DNA of 64,000 nucleotides from Prevotella sp. (GTDB lineage Bacteria > Bacteroidota > Bacteroidia > Bacteroidales > Bacteroidaceae): contig JAGCZA010000005.1 of the NCBI GenBank assembly GCA_017960525.1, positions 1-64,000 on the forward strand, in the 5' to 3' direction. The notes under the pieces were generated by a model. That model was not told where the DNA came from. It saw only the letters and a program-made list of their open reading frames with translations, and did no database searches. The position numbers were made by a program, and so were the translations under genes. Each line of letters opens with the position of its first letter. Position 1 is the stretch's first letter. This document shows, piece after piece, positions 8,487 through 17,167 of this stretch.

Positions 8487-9938
8487 ATGGAAATTTTTCT
8501 GATTAAGACGCTGCAGTTCCTCATGGCCATCAGCCTGCTGGTGCTGCTACACGAGATGGGGCACTTCTTCTTCGCCAAACTGTTCAAGGTGAGGGTGAAC
8601 AAGTTCTACCTCTTCTTCAACCCTAAGTTCCACATCCTGAGCACTTACGACACGTGGGTGCGCCGCCTGCTGAAACTGAAGCCGGAGGTGGTGCCCGGCA
8701 AGGAGGTGGAGGAGACCGACGAGAAGGGAAAGGTGACAAAGACCGTGGTGAAGGACTATGTAGGCACGGAGTACGGCCTGGGCTGGCTGCCATTGGGCGG
8801 CTACTGCGCCATCGACGGCATGATAGACGAGACCAACCAGAAACTCACGGAGGAGACGCACCCCTGGGAGTTCCGCGTCAAGCCGACGTGGCAGCGCCTG
8901 CTCATCATGGTGGGCGGTGTGCTGGTGAACTTCCTGCTGGCTTTGTTCATCTACGCGATGATACTGTTCACCTGGGGCGAAACCTACGTGCCCGTGCAGC
9001 AGATGACCGAGGGTCTGGAGTTCAACGAGCAGGCCCGCCGGCTGGGCTTCCAGGACGGCGACGTGCTGCTCTCCACCGACAAGGGCGAGTTCAAGAAGTT
9101 CGACGCCGACTTGTTCCGTATGCTGTCCGAGGCCCACGAGGTGAACGTGCTGCGCAAGGGCGAGCCTGCCGTGGTGCAGTTGCCGGGCGACCTGAACCTG
9201 CTCGATATGCTCAAAAGCGAGCCTGTCTTTGCCCGCGTGCGCATCCCCGCCGTCATTGACAGCGTGCTGCCTGGCACGCCCGCCGAGAAGGCCGGACTGC
9301 AAAAGGGCGACCGTCTGCTGAGCATCAACGGGCGCGAGGTGACATCGTTTGGACAGGTCACCGACCAACTGGCCGCCGTGGGCGACCGCATCAAGGAGAT
9401 GCCTGCCGACAGCCTGAACATCCGCCGCGTGAGCATCAGTCTGCTGCGCGACGCCGACACCGTGACCACACAGGCCACGCTGACCGCCGACCTAAAACTG
9501 GGCTTCTCGCCAAAGCAAATCTACACGCCCTACACCCGTGAGTACGGTTTCTTGGAGAGTCTGCCCGCCGGCGTGGGCTACGGCTGGCACGTGCTGGCCT
9601 CCTACGTGGACGACATGAAGTACCTCTTCAGCGCCGACGGGGCCAAGTCGCTCGGTGGTTTCGGCGCCATCGGCAGCCTCTTCCCCGACACGTGGGACTG
9701 GCACCGCTTCTGGCTGATGACGGCCTTCCTGAGCATCATCCTGGCCTTTATGAACATTCTGCCCATCCCGGCACTCGACGGCGGCCACGTGCTCTTCCTG
9801 CTCTACGAGATGGTGACGGGCCGCAAGCCGTCCGACCAGTTTATGATTCGCGCCGAGTACGTGGGCTTTGGCATCGTCATCCTACTGATGGTGGTGGCTA
9901 ACCTGAACGACATCCTGCGCTGGCTGGGCTATATGTAA
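8487..9938 (+). CDS. rseP: Site-2 zinc metalloprotease RseP
   Basis: Intramembrane protease of the M50 family that cleaves membrane-anchored anti-sigma factors and signal-peptide remnants. The start at 8487 puts the first membrane helix and the HEMGH zinc motif (residues 22-26) where the family has them. A PDZ region with SVLPGTPAEKAGLQKGDRL lies in the middle, and the second active-site motif NILPIPALDGGH is near the C-terminus, followed by the last helices. 483 aa, normal for Bacteroidota. It is followed by rnr after 127 bp containing repeats. Confidence 0.93.
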   Translation: MEIFLIKTLQFLMAISLLVLLHEMGHFFFAKLFKVRVNKFYLFFNPKFHILSTYDTWVRRLLKLKPEVVPGKEVEETDEKGKVTKTVVKDYVGTEYGLGWLPLGGYCAIDGMIDETNQKLTEETHPWEFRVKPTWQRLLIMVGGVLVNFLLALFIYAMILFTWGETYVPVQQMTEGLEFNEQARRLGFQDGDVLLSTDKGEFKKFDADLFRMLSEAHEVNVLRKGEPAVVQLPGDLNLLDMLKSEPVFARVRIPAVIDSVLPGTPAEKAGLQKGDRLLSINGREVTSFGQVTDQLAAVGDRIKEMPADSLNIRRVSISLLRDADTVTTQATLTADLKLGFSPKQIYTPYTREYGFLESLPAGVGYGWHVLASYVDDMKYLFSADGAKSLGGFGAIGSLFPDTWDWHRFWLMTAFLSIILAFMNILPIPALDGGHVLFLLYEMVTGRKPSDQFMIRAEYVGFGIVILLMVVANLNDILRWLGYM

Positions 9939-9949
9939 GACAGAATATC

Positions 9950-9963
9950 TTTAGACTTTAGAC
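9950..9963. repeat. Heptamer pair after rseP
   Basis: TTTAGAC twice in tandem. The flanking GACAGAATA also occurs twice, at 9939 and 9961, 22 bp apart. Confidence 0.6.
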
Positions 9964-9997
9964 AGAATAACAAACGAACAAAAAAAATTGTTATTAT

Positions 9998-10054
9998 GTT
10001 AGTATGTCTTAAGAACGTTAGTATGTCTCAAAAATGTTAGTATGTCTTTAAAAT
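9998..10054 (+). repeat. Three 19-bp direct repeats upstream of rnr
   Basis: GTTAGTATGTCT begins each of three exact 19-bp units (9998, 10017, 10036); the remaining 7 bases are AT-rich and vary. The last unit ends 11 bp before the rnr ATG, so the array lies in the promoter/leader zone. Confidence 0.85.
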
Positions 10055-10065
10055 AATTTACTACA

Positions 10066-12252
10066 ATGGGAAAGAAAAAAGGAGGACGCCGGCTTAACAA
10101 GCAAATCGTGGCCGACGCATTGCAGTCATTGTTCCAGGCCCATCCGGGCGAGACACTCACGTTCAAGCAAATCTTCAAGGCCCTGAGGCTGGACACCCAC
10201 CCCGCCAAGATGCTGGCCATCGACGTGATGGAGGAAATGGCGTGGGAAGACTGGCTGTCGAAGGTGGGCCAGACTGCCTATAAGTTGAACCTGAAGACGC
10301 AGGTGCAGGAGGGCACTTTCCTGCGCAAGGCCAACGGCAAGAACTCGTTTATGCCCGACGACGGCGGCAAGCCCGTCTTCGTGGCCGAGCGCAACTCGAT
10401 GTTCGCCCTCACCGGCGACCGTGTGCGCGTGGCCTTTATGGCACGTCGGCAGAACCACATCAAGGAGGCAATGGTCACCGAGATACTGGAGCGCAAGCAC
10501 GACCAGGCCGTCGGCGTGCTGCAGGTGGAGAAGGACTTCGCTTTCCTGAACACCGAGGGCAACATCTTTGTGCACGACATTCTCATCCCCAAGAAGAAAC
10601 TCAAGGGTGGAAAGACCGGCGACAAGGCTGTGGTGAAGATTACGCAATGGCCGTCGGACGAGTCGAAGAACATCGTGGGCGAGGTGGTCGACGTGCTGGG
10701 CAAACAGGGCGAAAACACCGTGGAGATGCACGCCATCCTGGCGCAGTACGGTCTGCCCTACCGCTATCCGCAGCGCGTGGAGGATGCCGCCAACAAGATT
10801 GCCGCCGAAATCAGCGAAGAGGAAATCGCCCGCCGCGAGGACTTCCGCGACGTGCTCACCTTCACCATCGACCCGAAGGACGCCAAGGACTTCGACGACG
10901 CACTTTCCTTTAAAAAGACAGGTGACAAGAATTTTGAGGTCGGCGTGCACATTGCCGACGTGTCGCACTATATCCCCGAAGGCTCCATCATCGACCGCGA
11001 GGCACAGCAGCGTGCCACGAGCGTCTATCTCGTTGACCGCACCATCCCCATGCTGCCCGAGCGGCTCTGCAACTTCATCTGCTCGCTCCGCCCCGACGAG
11101 GAAAAGTTGTGCTACAGTGTCGTCTTTATCCTCGACGCGGAGGCCAACATCAAGTCGTGGCATCTGGCACACACCGTCATCAAGAGCGACCGCCGCTATG
11201 CCTACGAGGAGGTGCAGGACATACTGGACGGCAACAACGGCGACTATGCCGAGGAGTTGCGCCTGCTCAGCCAGATGGCCCAGAAACTGCGCGAGCGCCG
11301 TTTCAAGAGCGGAGCCGTAAAGTTCGACCGTGAGGAACTGCACTTCGACATCGATGCTGACGGCCACCCCACCCGCTGCTTCTTCAAGAAGAGCACCCTG
11401 GCCACCCAACTCATCGAGGAGTTTATGCTGCTGGCCAACCGCACCGTGGCCGAATCGGTGGGGAGCGTTAAGGGTTTAGAGTTGAGAGACGTTAGTCCTT
11501 CTACAGCACCAGCAAAGTCTCTCAACAAAAAGGCCAAAACATTCGTCTACCGCATCCACGACCAGCCCGACCCGCAGAAGTTGGAGGCGCTGCGCCACGT
11601 GGCGTCGGCCTTCGGCTACAAAGTGAAGACCAGCGGCACAAAGAGTGCCATCTCGAAGAGCCTCAACCAGATGATGACCGAGGCACAAGGTCGCCGCGAA
11701 CAGAAACTCATCGAGGCCGTCACCCTGAAGGCTATGATGAAGGCCAAATACTCCACGCACAACATCGGCCACTACGGGTTGGCCTTCGACTACTACACCC
11801 ATTTCACCTCGCCCATCCGCCGCTATCCCGATATGATGGTGCACCGTCTGCTCACGAAATACCAAGAGGGAGGCCGCTCCGCCAACCAGGACCACTACGA
11901 GGACCTGTGCGAACACAGCAGCGAAATGGAGCAGGTGGCACAGAACGCCGAGCGCGACTCCATCAAGTACAAGATGGTGGAGTTTATGGGCGACAAGGTG
12001 GGACAGGAGTTCGACGCCCACATCAGCGGTGTGCAGAGTTACGGCATCTACTGTGAGATTGACGAAAACCATTGCGAGGGTCTCGTGGGTATGCACGACC
12101 TGGACGGCGACTATTACGAGTTCGACGAGAAGAATTTCCAACTCGTGGGCCGTCGCCACCACCGCAAGTACCAGTTGGGCGACGCAGTGCGCATCAAGGT
12201 GGCACGCGCCAACCTGGAGAAACGCCAGTTGGACTTCATCCTGGCCGATTAG
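10066..12252 (+). CDS. rnr: Ribonuclease R
   Basis: 3'-to-5' exoribonuclease of the RNB family, acting on structured RNA. It has an N-terminal helix-turn-helix-like segment, cold-shock/OB domains, the catalytic RNB signature DPKDAKDFDDALSF with its metal-binding aspartates, FTSPIRRYPDMMVHRLL, and a C-terminal S1 domain. 728 aa, normal length. Between ANRTVAES and KKAKTFVYRIHD there is an extra stretch of about 20 residues (VKGLELRDVSPSTAPAKSLN, about 467-487) encoded by a repeat hairpin shared with the next gene. It is close to the RNB core yet keeps the frame. Four bases separate its stop from the M16 peptidase start. Confidence 0.95.
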   Translation: MGKKKGGRRLNKQIVADALQSLFQAHPGETLTFKQIFKALRLDTHPAKMLAIDVMEEMAWEDWLSKVGQTAYKLNLKTQVQEGTFLRKANGKNSFMPDDGGKPVFVAERNSMFALTGDRVRVAFMARRQNHIKEAMVTEILERKHDQAVGVLQVEKDFAFLNTEGNIFVHDILIPKKKLKGGKTGDKAVVKITQWPSDESKNIVGEVVDVLGKQGENTVEMHAILAQYGLPYRYPQRVEDAANKIAAEISEEEIARREDFRDVLTFTIDPKDAKDFDDALSFKKTGDKNFEVGVHIADVSHYIPEGSIIDREAQQRATSVYLVDRTIPMLPERLCNFICSLRPDEEKLCYSVVFILDAEANIKSWHLAHTVIKSDRRYAYEEVQDILDGNNGDYAEELRLLSQMAQKLRERRFKSGAVKFDREELHFDIDADGHPTRCFFKKSTLATQLIEEFMLLANRTVAESVGSVKGLELRDVSPSTAPAKSLNKKAKTFVYRIHDQPDPQKLEALRHVASAFGYKVKTSGTKSAISKSLNQMMTEAQGRREQKLIEAVTLKAMMKAKYSTHNIGHYGLAFDYYTHFTSPIRRYPDMMVHRLLTKYQEGGRSANQDHYEDLCEHSSEMEQVAQNAERDSIKYKMVEFMGDKVGQEFDAHISGVQSYGIYCEIDENHCEGLVGMHDLDGDYYEFDEKNFQLVGRRHHRKYQLGDAVRIKVARANLEKRQLDFILAD
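11473..11528 (+). repeat. Heptamer-flanked hairpin insert, copy 1 (in rnr)
   Basis: Arms GTTGAGAGAC (11481-11490) and GTCTCTCAAC (11517-11526) form a perfect 10-bp stem around a 26-nt loop, with heptamers GGTTTAG AGTTGAG AGACGTT on the left. It shares GAGAGACGTTAGTCCTTCT and AAGTCTCTCAACA with the copy at 12864-12996. Confidence 0.9.
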
Positions 12253-12256
12253 CACA

Positions 12257-13540
12257 ATGATGGAATACAACACCTACACCCTGGACAGCGGACTGCGCGC
12301 CATCCATCTGCCGTCGGACGCCAACGTTATCTACTGCGGCATCGCCGTCAAGGCAGGCACACGCCACGAACTGCCCGGGCAGGAGGGCTTGGCGCACTTC
12401 TGTGAGCACCTGGCCTTCAAGGGCACCTCGCGCCGCTCCGCCGTCCAGATTATCAACGCGCTGGAGGGCGTCGGCGGCGAACTGAACGCTTTTACCAACA
12501 AGGAGGACACCGTCTACTACTGTGCCATCTTGCGCGACCATTTCCGCAAGGCTGTCGACGTGCTGTGCGACATCGTGTTCCATAGCACCCACCCGCAGGC
12601 CGAGGTGGAGAAGGAGCGCGAGGTGGTGTGCGACGAGATTGAGAGTTACGAGGATTCGCCAGCCGAACTCATCTACGACGACCTGGAAAACCTGCTCTTC
12701 GATGGCCACCCGCTGGGCCACAACATCCTGGGAACGTGCCAGCAGTTGAGGGGCTACAACCACGACGACACGCAGCATTTCCTCCACCAGCACTACCGCC
12801 CCGACAACTGCGTCTTCTTCGCCAGCGGCAACATCGACTTCCACCAACTGGTGCGCCTTTTACAGTTGAAAGTTGAGGGTTCAGAGTTGAGATTTCAGAG
12901 TTTAGAGATGAGAGACGTTAGTCCTTCTGCCACCAGACTAAAGTCTCTCAACACTCAACTCTCAACACTCACCCCCCAACTCTCAACTCTCAACAACACC
13001 GTCGTGCGCCACCGAGGCACCCATCAGGCCCACGTGATGATGGGCGCACTCGCCTACCCTGCCGACGACCCACGGCGGTGGCCGCTCTATCTGCTCAACA
13101 ATATTCTGGGTGGCCCTGGGCTGAACTCCAGGCTGAACTTGGCCCTGCGCGAGCGCAACGGCCTGGTCTATACCGTAGAGAGTTCGATGGCTTGCTTCAG
13201 CGACACGGGCATTTGGAGCGTCTATTTCGGCTGCGACCCGCAGGATGTGGACTGCTGCCGCCACCTGGTGCGCCGCGAATTGAATCGCCTCATAGAAAAG
13301 CCCCTCACCGACGCCCAGTTACGCAATGCCAAAAGGCAGTTGCAGGGCCAGTTGGCCATCGCCAGCGACAACCGCGAACAGTTTGCCCTTGACTTCGCCA
13401 AAAACTATCTCCACTCAGGCAAACTGCGTGACCTCTCCGACATCATGCGCCACATCGACGCCCTCACTCCCGCCAGCCTCCAGCAGACGGCCCAAGAACT
13501 GATGGCCGAAGAGCACCTCACCACCCTCATCTACAGATAG
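12257..13540 (+). CDS. M16 family zinc peptidase (pitrilysin/processing-peptidase type)
   Basis: The start at 12257 (MMEYNTYTLDSGL) is 4 bases after the rnr stop, implying co-transcription. The inverted zinc motif HFCEH is at residues 47-51, with the downstream glutamate in EREVVCDEIESYED and the C-terminal half starting AHVMMGALAYP. 427 aa, typical for the single-chain class. About 44 residues (near 203-247) between the halves are encoded by a large repeat and read as low-complexity QLSTLTPQLSTLN; they include RDVSPS...KSLN, also found in RNase R. The insert falls at the hinge between domains, a likely permissive site. Probably degrades peptides. Confidence 0.9.
   Translation: MMEYNTYTLDSGLRAIHLPSDANVIYCGIAVKAGTRHELPGQEGLAHFCEHLAFKGTSRRSAVQIINALEGVGGELNAFTNKEDTVYYCAILRDHFRKAVDVLCDIVFHSTHPQAEVEKEREVVCDEIESYEDSPAELIYDDLENLLFDGHPLGHNILGTCQQLRGYNHDDTQHFLHQHYRPDNCVFFASGNIDFHQLVRLLQLKVEGSELRFQSLEMRDVSPSATRLKSLNTQLSTLTPQLSTLNNTVVRHRGTHQAHVMMGALAYPADDPRRWPLYLLNNILGGPGLNSRLNLALRERNGLVYTVESSMACFSDTGIWSVYFGCDPQDVDCCRHLVRRELNRLIEKPLTDAQLRNAKRQLQGQLAIASDNREQFALDFAKNYLHSGKLRDLSDIMRHIDALTPASLQQTAQELMAEEHLTTLIYR
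12864..12996 (+). repeat. Heptamer-flanked hairpin insert, copy 2 (in M16 gene)
   Basis: Left: eight in-phase heptamers, AGTTGAA through AGACGTT (12864-12919). Core: GAGACGTTAGTC (12912-12923) and GACTAAAGTCTC (12936-12947) pair at 11 of 12 positions around a 12-nt loop. Right: seven heptamers of TCAACTC type (12948-12996), the reverse complement of the left unit. The whole 133 bp could fold as one long hairpin and is read in frame. Confidence 0.92.
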
Positions 13541-13618
13541 CCTCCCCTATCCCCTCCTCGAAGGAAGAGCAAAGGGAAACTTGCTGTTTGCAGATTTGCA
13601 GCAGAATAACAATTTGTC

Positions 13619-16600
13619 TTATTGAACGGCCAATATGCTTATCAGGATGAGGATATCGGCAATGTTCACTACTCCGTCGCCGTTGAGATCGGCCTGTGGA
13701 GCGGTTTCCTTATTGGAAATCAGATTAAGGATGGCCCTCACGTCAATCTTGTCCACACTGCCATCGCCATTGATGTCACCAGACAATAGCTGAGGCTGTT
13801 GGGGAGTGGGATCTATGGTTATCTGAATGTTGTCAATTCTCATTGCGCCATAGTAACGGCCTGCCAGATAGTAGAATCCTTGCAGGCGCGTGCTGGTGGT
13901 GCCATCAGGCAAGGCATAAGTGCCCTGCTTGATGATTCCGCCAGTAGACTTCTGCGTGACGGTATAGTCTACAATACGCTTCTCGCCGTCCACTTTCAAT
14001 ACATAGTGCTGCCAAGCATCGGTAGCCAAGTCAGCCAGGTCGGTGCCGTCGTAGTTCAGGGCTACTGCCGAGCTGTTGGCGGGAATGTCGAGGAAGAGCA
14101 GCGAGTGCAAATTCGCGTTGTAGCCAGCATAGCTGAACCAGTAGTTGCTCTGCGGCACCTGATACTTGCCGCCCTGAGTCATGACAACAAACTGTGAGGC
14201 GTCCTTGTTACCAGCTTTCAAGGCCAGGTCGAAACTGAGTTGGTAGCTATCGTTGTCGCCCGAAGACACAAGAGAGTATACTGGAGTTGAGTTGACGCCG
14301 CTTGGCAGGCTGAATTGTATGTACTGTCCCTGCGCGGCATCGCCAACCTGCAGCGTCAAATCGCCACGAGTCACGCCGTTGGTGAACGACCAAGACGAGG
14401 CATCATTCTCCTGCTCATAGTCCTGTTCATAGACCGTCACGGGCTCCACAGGTATTTCAGTGACCTTGATATTGTCAATCTTCATAGCTCCATAGTAGCG
14501 GCCTACAAGACTGTAGAAGCCCAGCAGGCGTGTGCTCGTGGTACCGGCAGGCAGGGCGTAGGTGCCCTTCGTCACCACGTTCTTGCCACCCTTCGGCATA
14601 ACGGTGTACGTCACGCTACGCTTCTCGCCGTCCACCTTCAGGCGGTACGTCAGCCAGCCGCCTGTTGCCAGTTCGGCCACATTGGCACCATCGTAGTTGA
14701 TGTTTACGGCAGAACTATTGGCTGGAATGTCGAGGAAAAGCAGCGAGTGAAGGTTGTTGTTCTGTGCGGCATAGCTGAACCATTGTGGGCTGCCGCTGGG
14801 CACATTGTAATTGCCGCCCTCGGTCATCACCACGAACTGGGAGCCGTCTTTGTTGCCAGAGTTCAAAGCGAGGTCGAAGGTGAGCACGTAGCTGTCCAGC
14901 TCGCCCGATGAGGCCAGTGAATAAACGGCTGTTGAGTTGACGCTTCCTGGCAAGCTGAACTGAATGAACTGCCCTTGTGTGGCGTCGCCGGTCTGTAGGG
15001 TGAGGTCGCCGCGCTGGACACCTACGAAACGCCACGTCGAGGCGTCATTCTCCTGCTCATAGTCCTGCTCATAGACCACTACAGCCTCATTGTCCGTACT
15101 CTCGCCACTATCGTCATCGTTCAGGCCTGCAATGTAATCAGGCAAGTAGATGCCAAGGTGTGGAGGCTGGTTGTAGGCCACATTCTGCCAAGCCACACCC
15201 ATACGGTAGACGTGGTCATGCATCAGCGTGGGTACACGGTAGCCTGTGGGCACATTGGTGGTGAAGATGTTTATCTTTGAGGGGTCGCTGCCGTCATAAA
15301 ATACCATCTCCTCACGCCAGTCGCCCAGAATGTCGGCCTGCAGACAGGGCACACCCTTAGTGCCATTGATAGTCATCGAATTGCCAATGCCATAGAGGTT
15401 AGTGTTACGCTTAGGATACATACGGCTGTAGCCGTTGCCGTTCCACTTCTCCAGAATAGGTTGGTTGTGGCGAGATATGTCGCCGAGCAGTTCTTCTTGC
15501 AAATCGCCGTCCCAGAAGATGCGGAAGTTGTTGATGAGCGGTCCGTACTCAGAGACTACTGCTCCTGTGGCGCAACTGCGCGTCTGGTTATCGGCTGCCG
15601 ACGAGAAGAAACTCTCGCGGTGGTCAGCCGACACCTGTGCTGCCAGTCCACGGCCATTGTCCACGCCGCTGGGGCCGCCTTTGAGGAGCACCTCTCCAGT
15701 AGCGGCATCGTGGACATCCCAAGCGTAGGTACCCTTATCCTCATGCACGTCGAACACCTCCAGACCTGGGCGGTCAGGGATGAGGTCGGCCAGATGCATC
15801 GCGTCGCCATGACCGAAGCCTACGGCGTAAAGCAGTCGTCCGTTATCGTCACAGGCTGCTGACCCCCAGACGATTTCGTCCTTACCGTCGCCATCGACGT
15901 CAGCGATGCTGATGTTGTGGTTGCCATTGTCGTACATCGTTGCTGACCCCTGTCCGCTTGTGCTGACTGAATTGCTGTAGGTAGAGGTATTGAAATTAGC
16001 ATTAGTGACGCTGTAGGCCGTTTTCGAGCTGGAGCAGTGGAGCCAACGGTGACGGAGTTTGCCGTCACTATAGTCCACGGCCCAAATGTAAGCCCGCGTG
16101 TAGTAGCCTCGGCAGAAGATGGCGCTGGCCGTTTTTGCACCCTTGTCCAAATGGGCCACGGCGGCCAAATGGCGGTCTCCACGGTTGCCGTTGGTGTCAC
16201 CCCAGAACGACGAGCTGCTTGGGTAGTTATCTGCCTTGCCATAGTTGCCTGCGCGGTTGGGGTTGTACCAGATGGTGTGGCGGGCGTCACCCGTCAGACC
16301 GTCGAACACGGTGAGAAACTCTGGCCCGCTGAGGATGCGCCCTCCAGAGTCAAAGCTGGCCGAATTGTCGGTACTCTTGATGACGCTGTCATCGGCTGCT
16401 GACGAGACATACGAGCCCTTGCCGTCCATAGTACCGGGAGCCGTTTTGCACATCATCTCGGCACGTCCATCGCCATCGAAGTCGTAGACCATAAACTGGG
16501 TGTAGTGTGCACCAGCACGAATGTTCAAGCCCAAGTTCACACGCCACAGCTTCGTACCATCGAGTCTGTAACAGTCGATGATGCAAGCGGCGGAATGGCC

Positions 16601-17101
16601 GGTGTTGGCGTTGTCTTTGCTGTTCGACGGATCCCATTTCACGAACAGTTCGTACTGTCCGTCGCCATCGACATCGCCCACCGACATATCGTTGGGAGTG
16701 TATTCATAATCGTTGCCGCCAGCTGGGCGGTCCAGCTGGATGCTGGTATACATATCAGTCCAAGAGCAGACGGCGGTAGCAGTCTCCTGCTCTACGCCAT
16801 CGAGACGAGCCACAACCTTGTAACTGTCATTCGCCTGTCCGTCATTGTCCTGATAGCTGGTAGCATTGGCCAAGCGACTTGCTATAACGGTGCCGTTACG
16901 AACCACGTCGAAGGTCACGTCCTTGTCATCGGTTCCCAGCAAGCGCCAACTGACAAAGCGACCGCCGTTCTGTCCGGGGGTAACAACAACACCACGATCC
17001 AGTCGTTCCATCTGTTCGGTAGGAGTATTCCATCGGGAGGCAGCAGTAGCGATGACTATGCCACTACAAAAAAGAATAGCCGTAAAAAGGAGTTTAGTCA
17101 T
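13619..17101 (-). CDS. PL11 rhamnogalacturonan lyase with tandem C-terminal modules and dockerin-like end
   Basis: The start at 17101 (MTKLLFTAILF signal peptide) is preferred over one 13 codons upstream. The first 600 or so residues match the PL11 rhamnogalacturonan lyase fold (RWNTPTEQMERLDRGVV, with many calcium-type DVDGDG/DFDGDG loops), which cleaves the rhamnose-galacturonate backbone of pectin. Two consecutive copies of a roughly 200-residue beta-rich module (VYEQDYEQENDAS...RYYGAM.IDNI) follow, probably carbohydrate binding. The C-terminus is dockerin-like with two calcium loops (GDINGDGSVDKID and ADLNGDGVVNIADI). 1160 aa. It is the last gene of the PUL transcription unit after SusD. 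No cohesin partner is visible here. Confidence 0.9.
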   Translation of the reverse strand: MTKLLFTAILFCSGIVIATAASRWNTPTEQMERLDRGVVVTPGQNGGRFVSWRLLGTDDKDVTFDVVRNGTVIASRLANATSYQDNDGQANDSYKVVARLDGVEQETATAVCSWTDMYTSIQLDRPAGGNDYEYTPNDMSVGDVDGDGQYELFVKWDPSNSKDNANTGHSAACIIDCYRLDGTKLWRVNLGLNIRAGAHYTQFMVYDFDGDGRAEMMCKTAPGTMDGKGSYVSSAADDSVIKSTDNSASFDSGGRILSGPEFLTVFDGLTGDARHTIWYNPNRAGNYGKADNYPSSSSFWGDTNGNRGDRHLAAVAHLDKGAKTASAIFCRGYYTRAYIWAVDYSDGKLRHRWLHCSSSKTAYSVTNANFNTSTYSNSVSTSGQGSATMYDNGNHNISIADVDGDGKDEIVWGSAACDDNGRLLYAVGFGHGDAMHLADLIPDRPGLEVFDVHEDKGTYAWDVHDAATGEVLLKGGPSGVDNGRGLAAQVSADHRESFFSSAADNQTRSCATGAVVSEYGPLINNFRIFWDGDLQEELLGDISRHNQPILEKWNGNGYSRMYPKRNTNLYGIGNSMTINGTKGVPCLQADILGDWREEMVFYDGSDPSKINIFTTNVPTGYRVPTLMHDHVYRMGVAWQNVAYNQPPHLGIYLPDYIAGLNDDDSGESTDNEAVVVYEQDYEQENDASTWRFVGVQRGDLTLQTGDATQGQFIQFSLPGSVNSTAVYSLASSGELDSYVLTFDLALNSGNKDGSQFVVMTEGGNYNVPSGSPQWFSYAAQNNNLHSLLFLDIPANSSAVNINYDGANVAELATGGWLTYRLKVDGEKRSVTYTVMPKGGKNVVTKGTYALPAGTTSTRLLGFYSLVGRYYGAMKIDNIKVTEIPVEPVTVYEQDYEQENDASSWSFTNGVTRGDLTLQVGDAAQGQYIQFSLPSGVNSTPVYSLVSSGDNDSYQLSFDLALKAGNKDASQFVVMTQGGKYQVPQSNYWFSYAGYNANLHSLLFLDIPANSSAVALNYDGTDLADLATDAWQHYVLKVDGEKRIVDYTVTQKSTGGIIKQGTYALPDGTTSTRLQGFYYLAGRYYGAMRIDNIQITIDPTPQQPQLLSGDINGDGSVDKIDVRAILNLISNKETAPQADLNGDGVVNIADILILISILAVQ

Positions 17102-17167
17102 TGTCTGAGAAGTAGGTGTTAATGAATTACTTGAAGACATACCGCCACTATTATGGAGGATATTTGC

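Noticed and set aside
12029..12256. M16 peptidase starting inside rnr at 12029
   Set aside because: The 76 extra codons are the shifted frame of the rnr S1 domain; the family start is at 12257.
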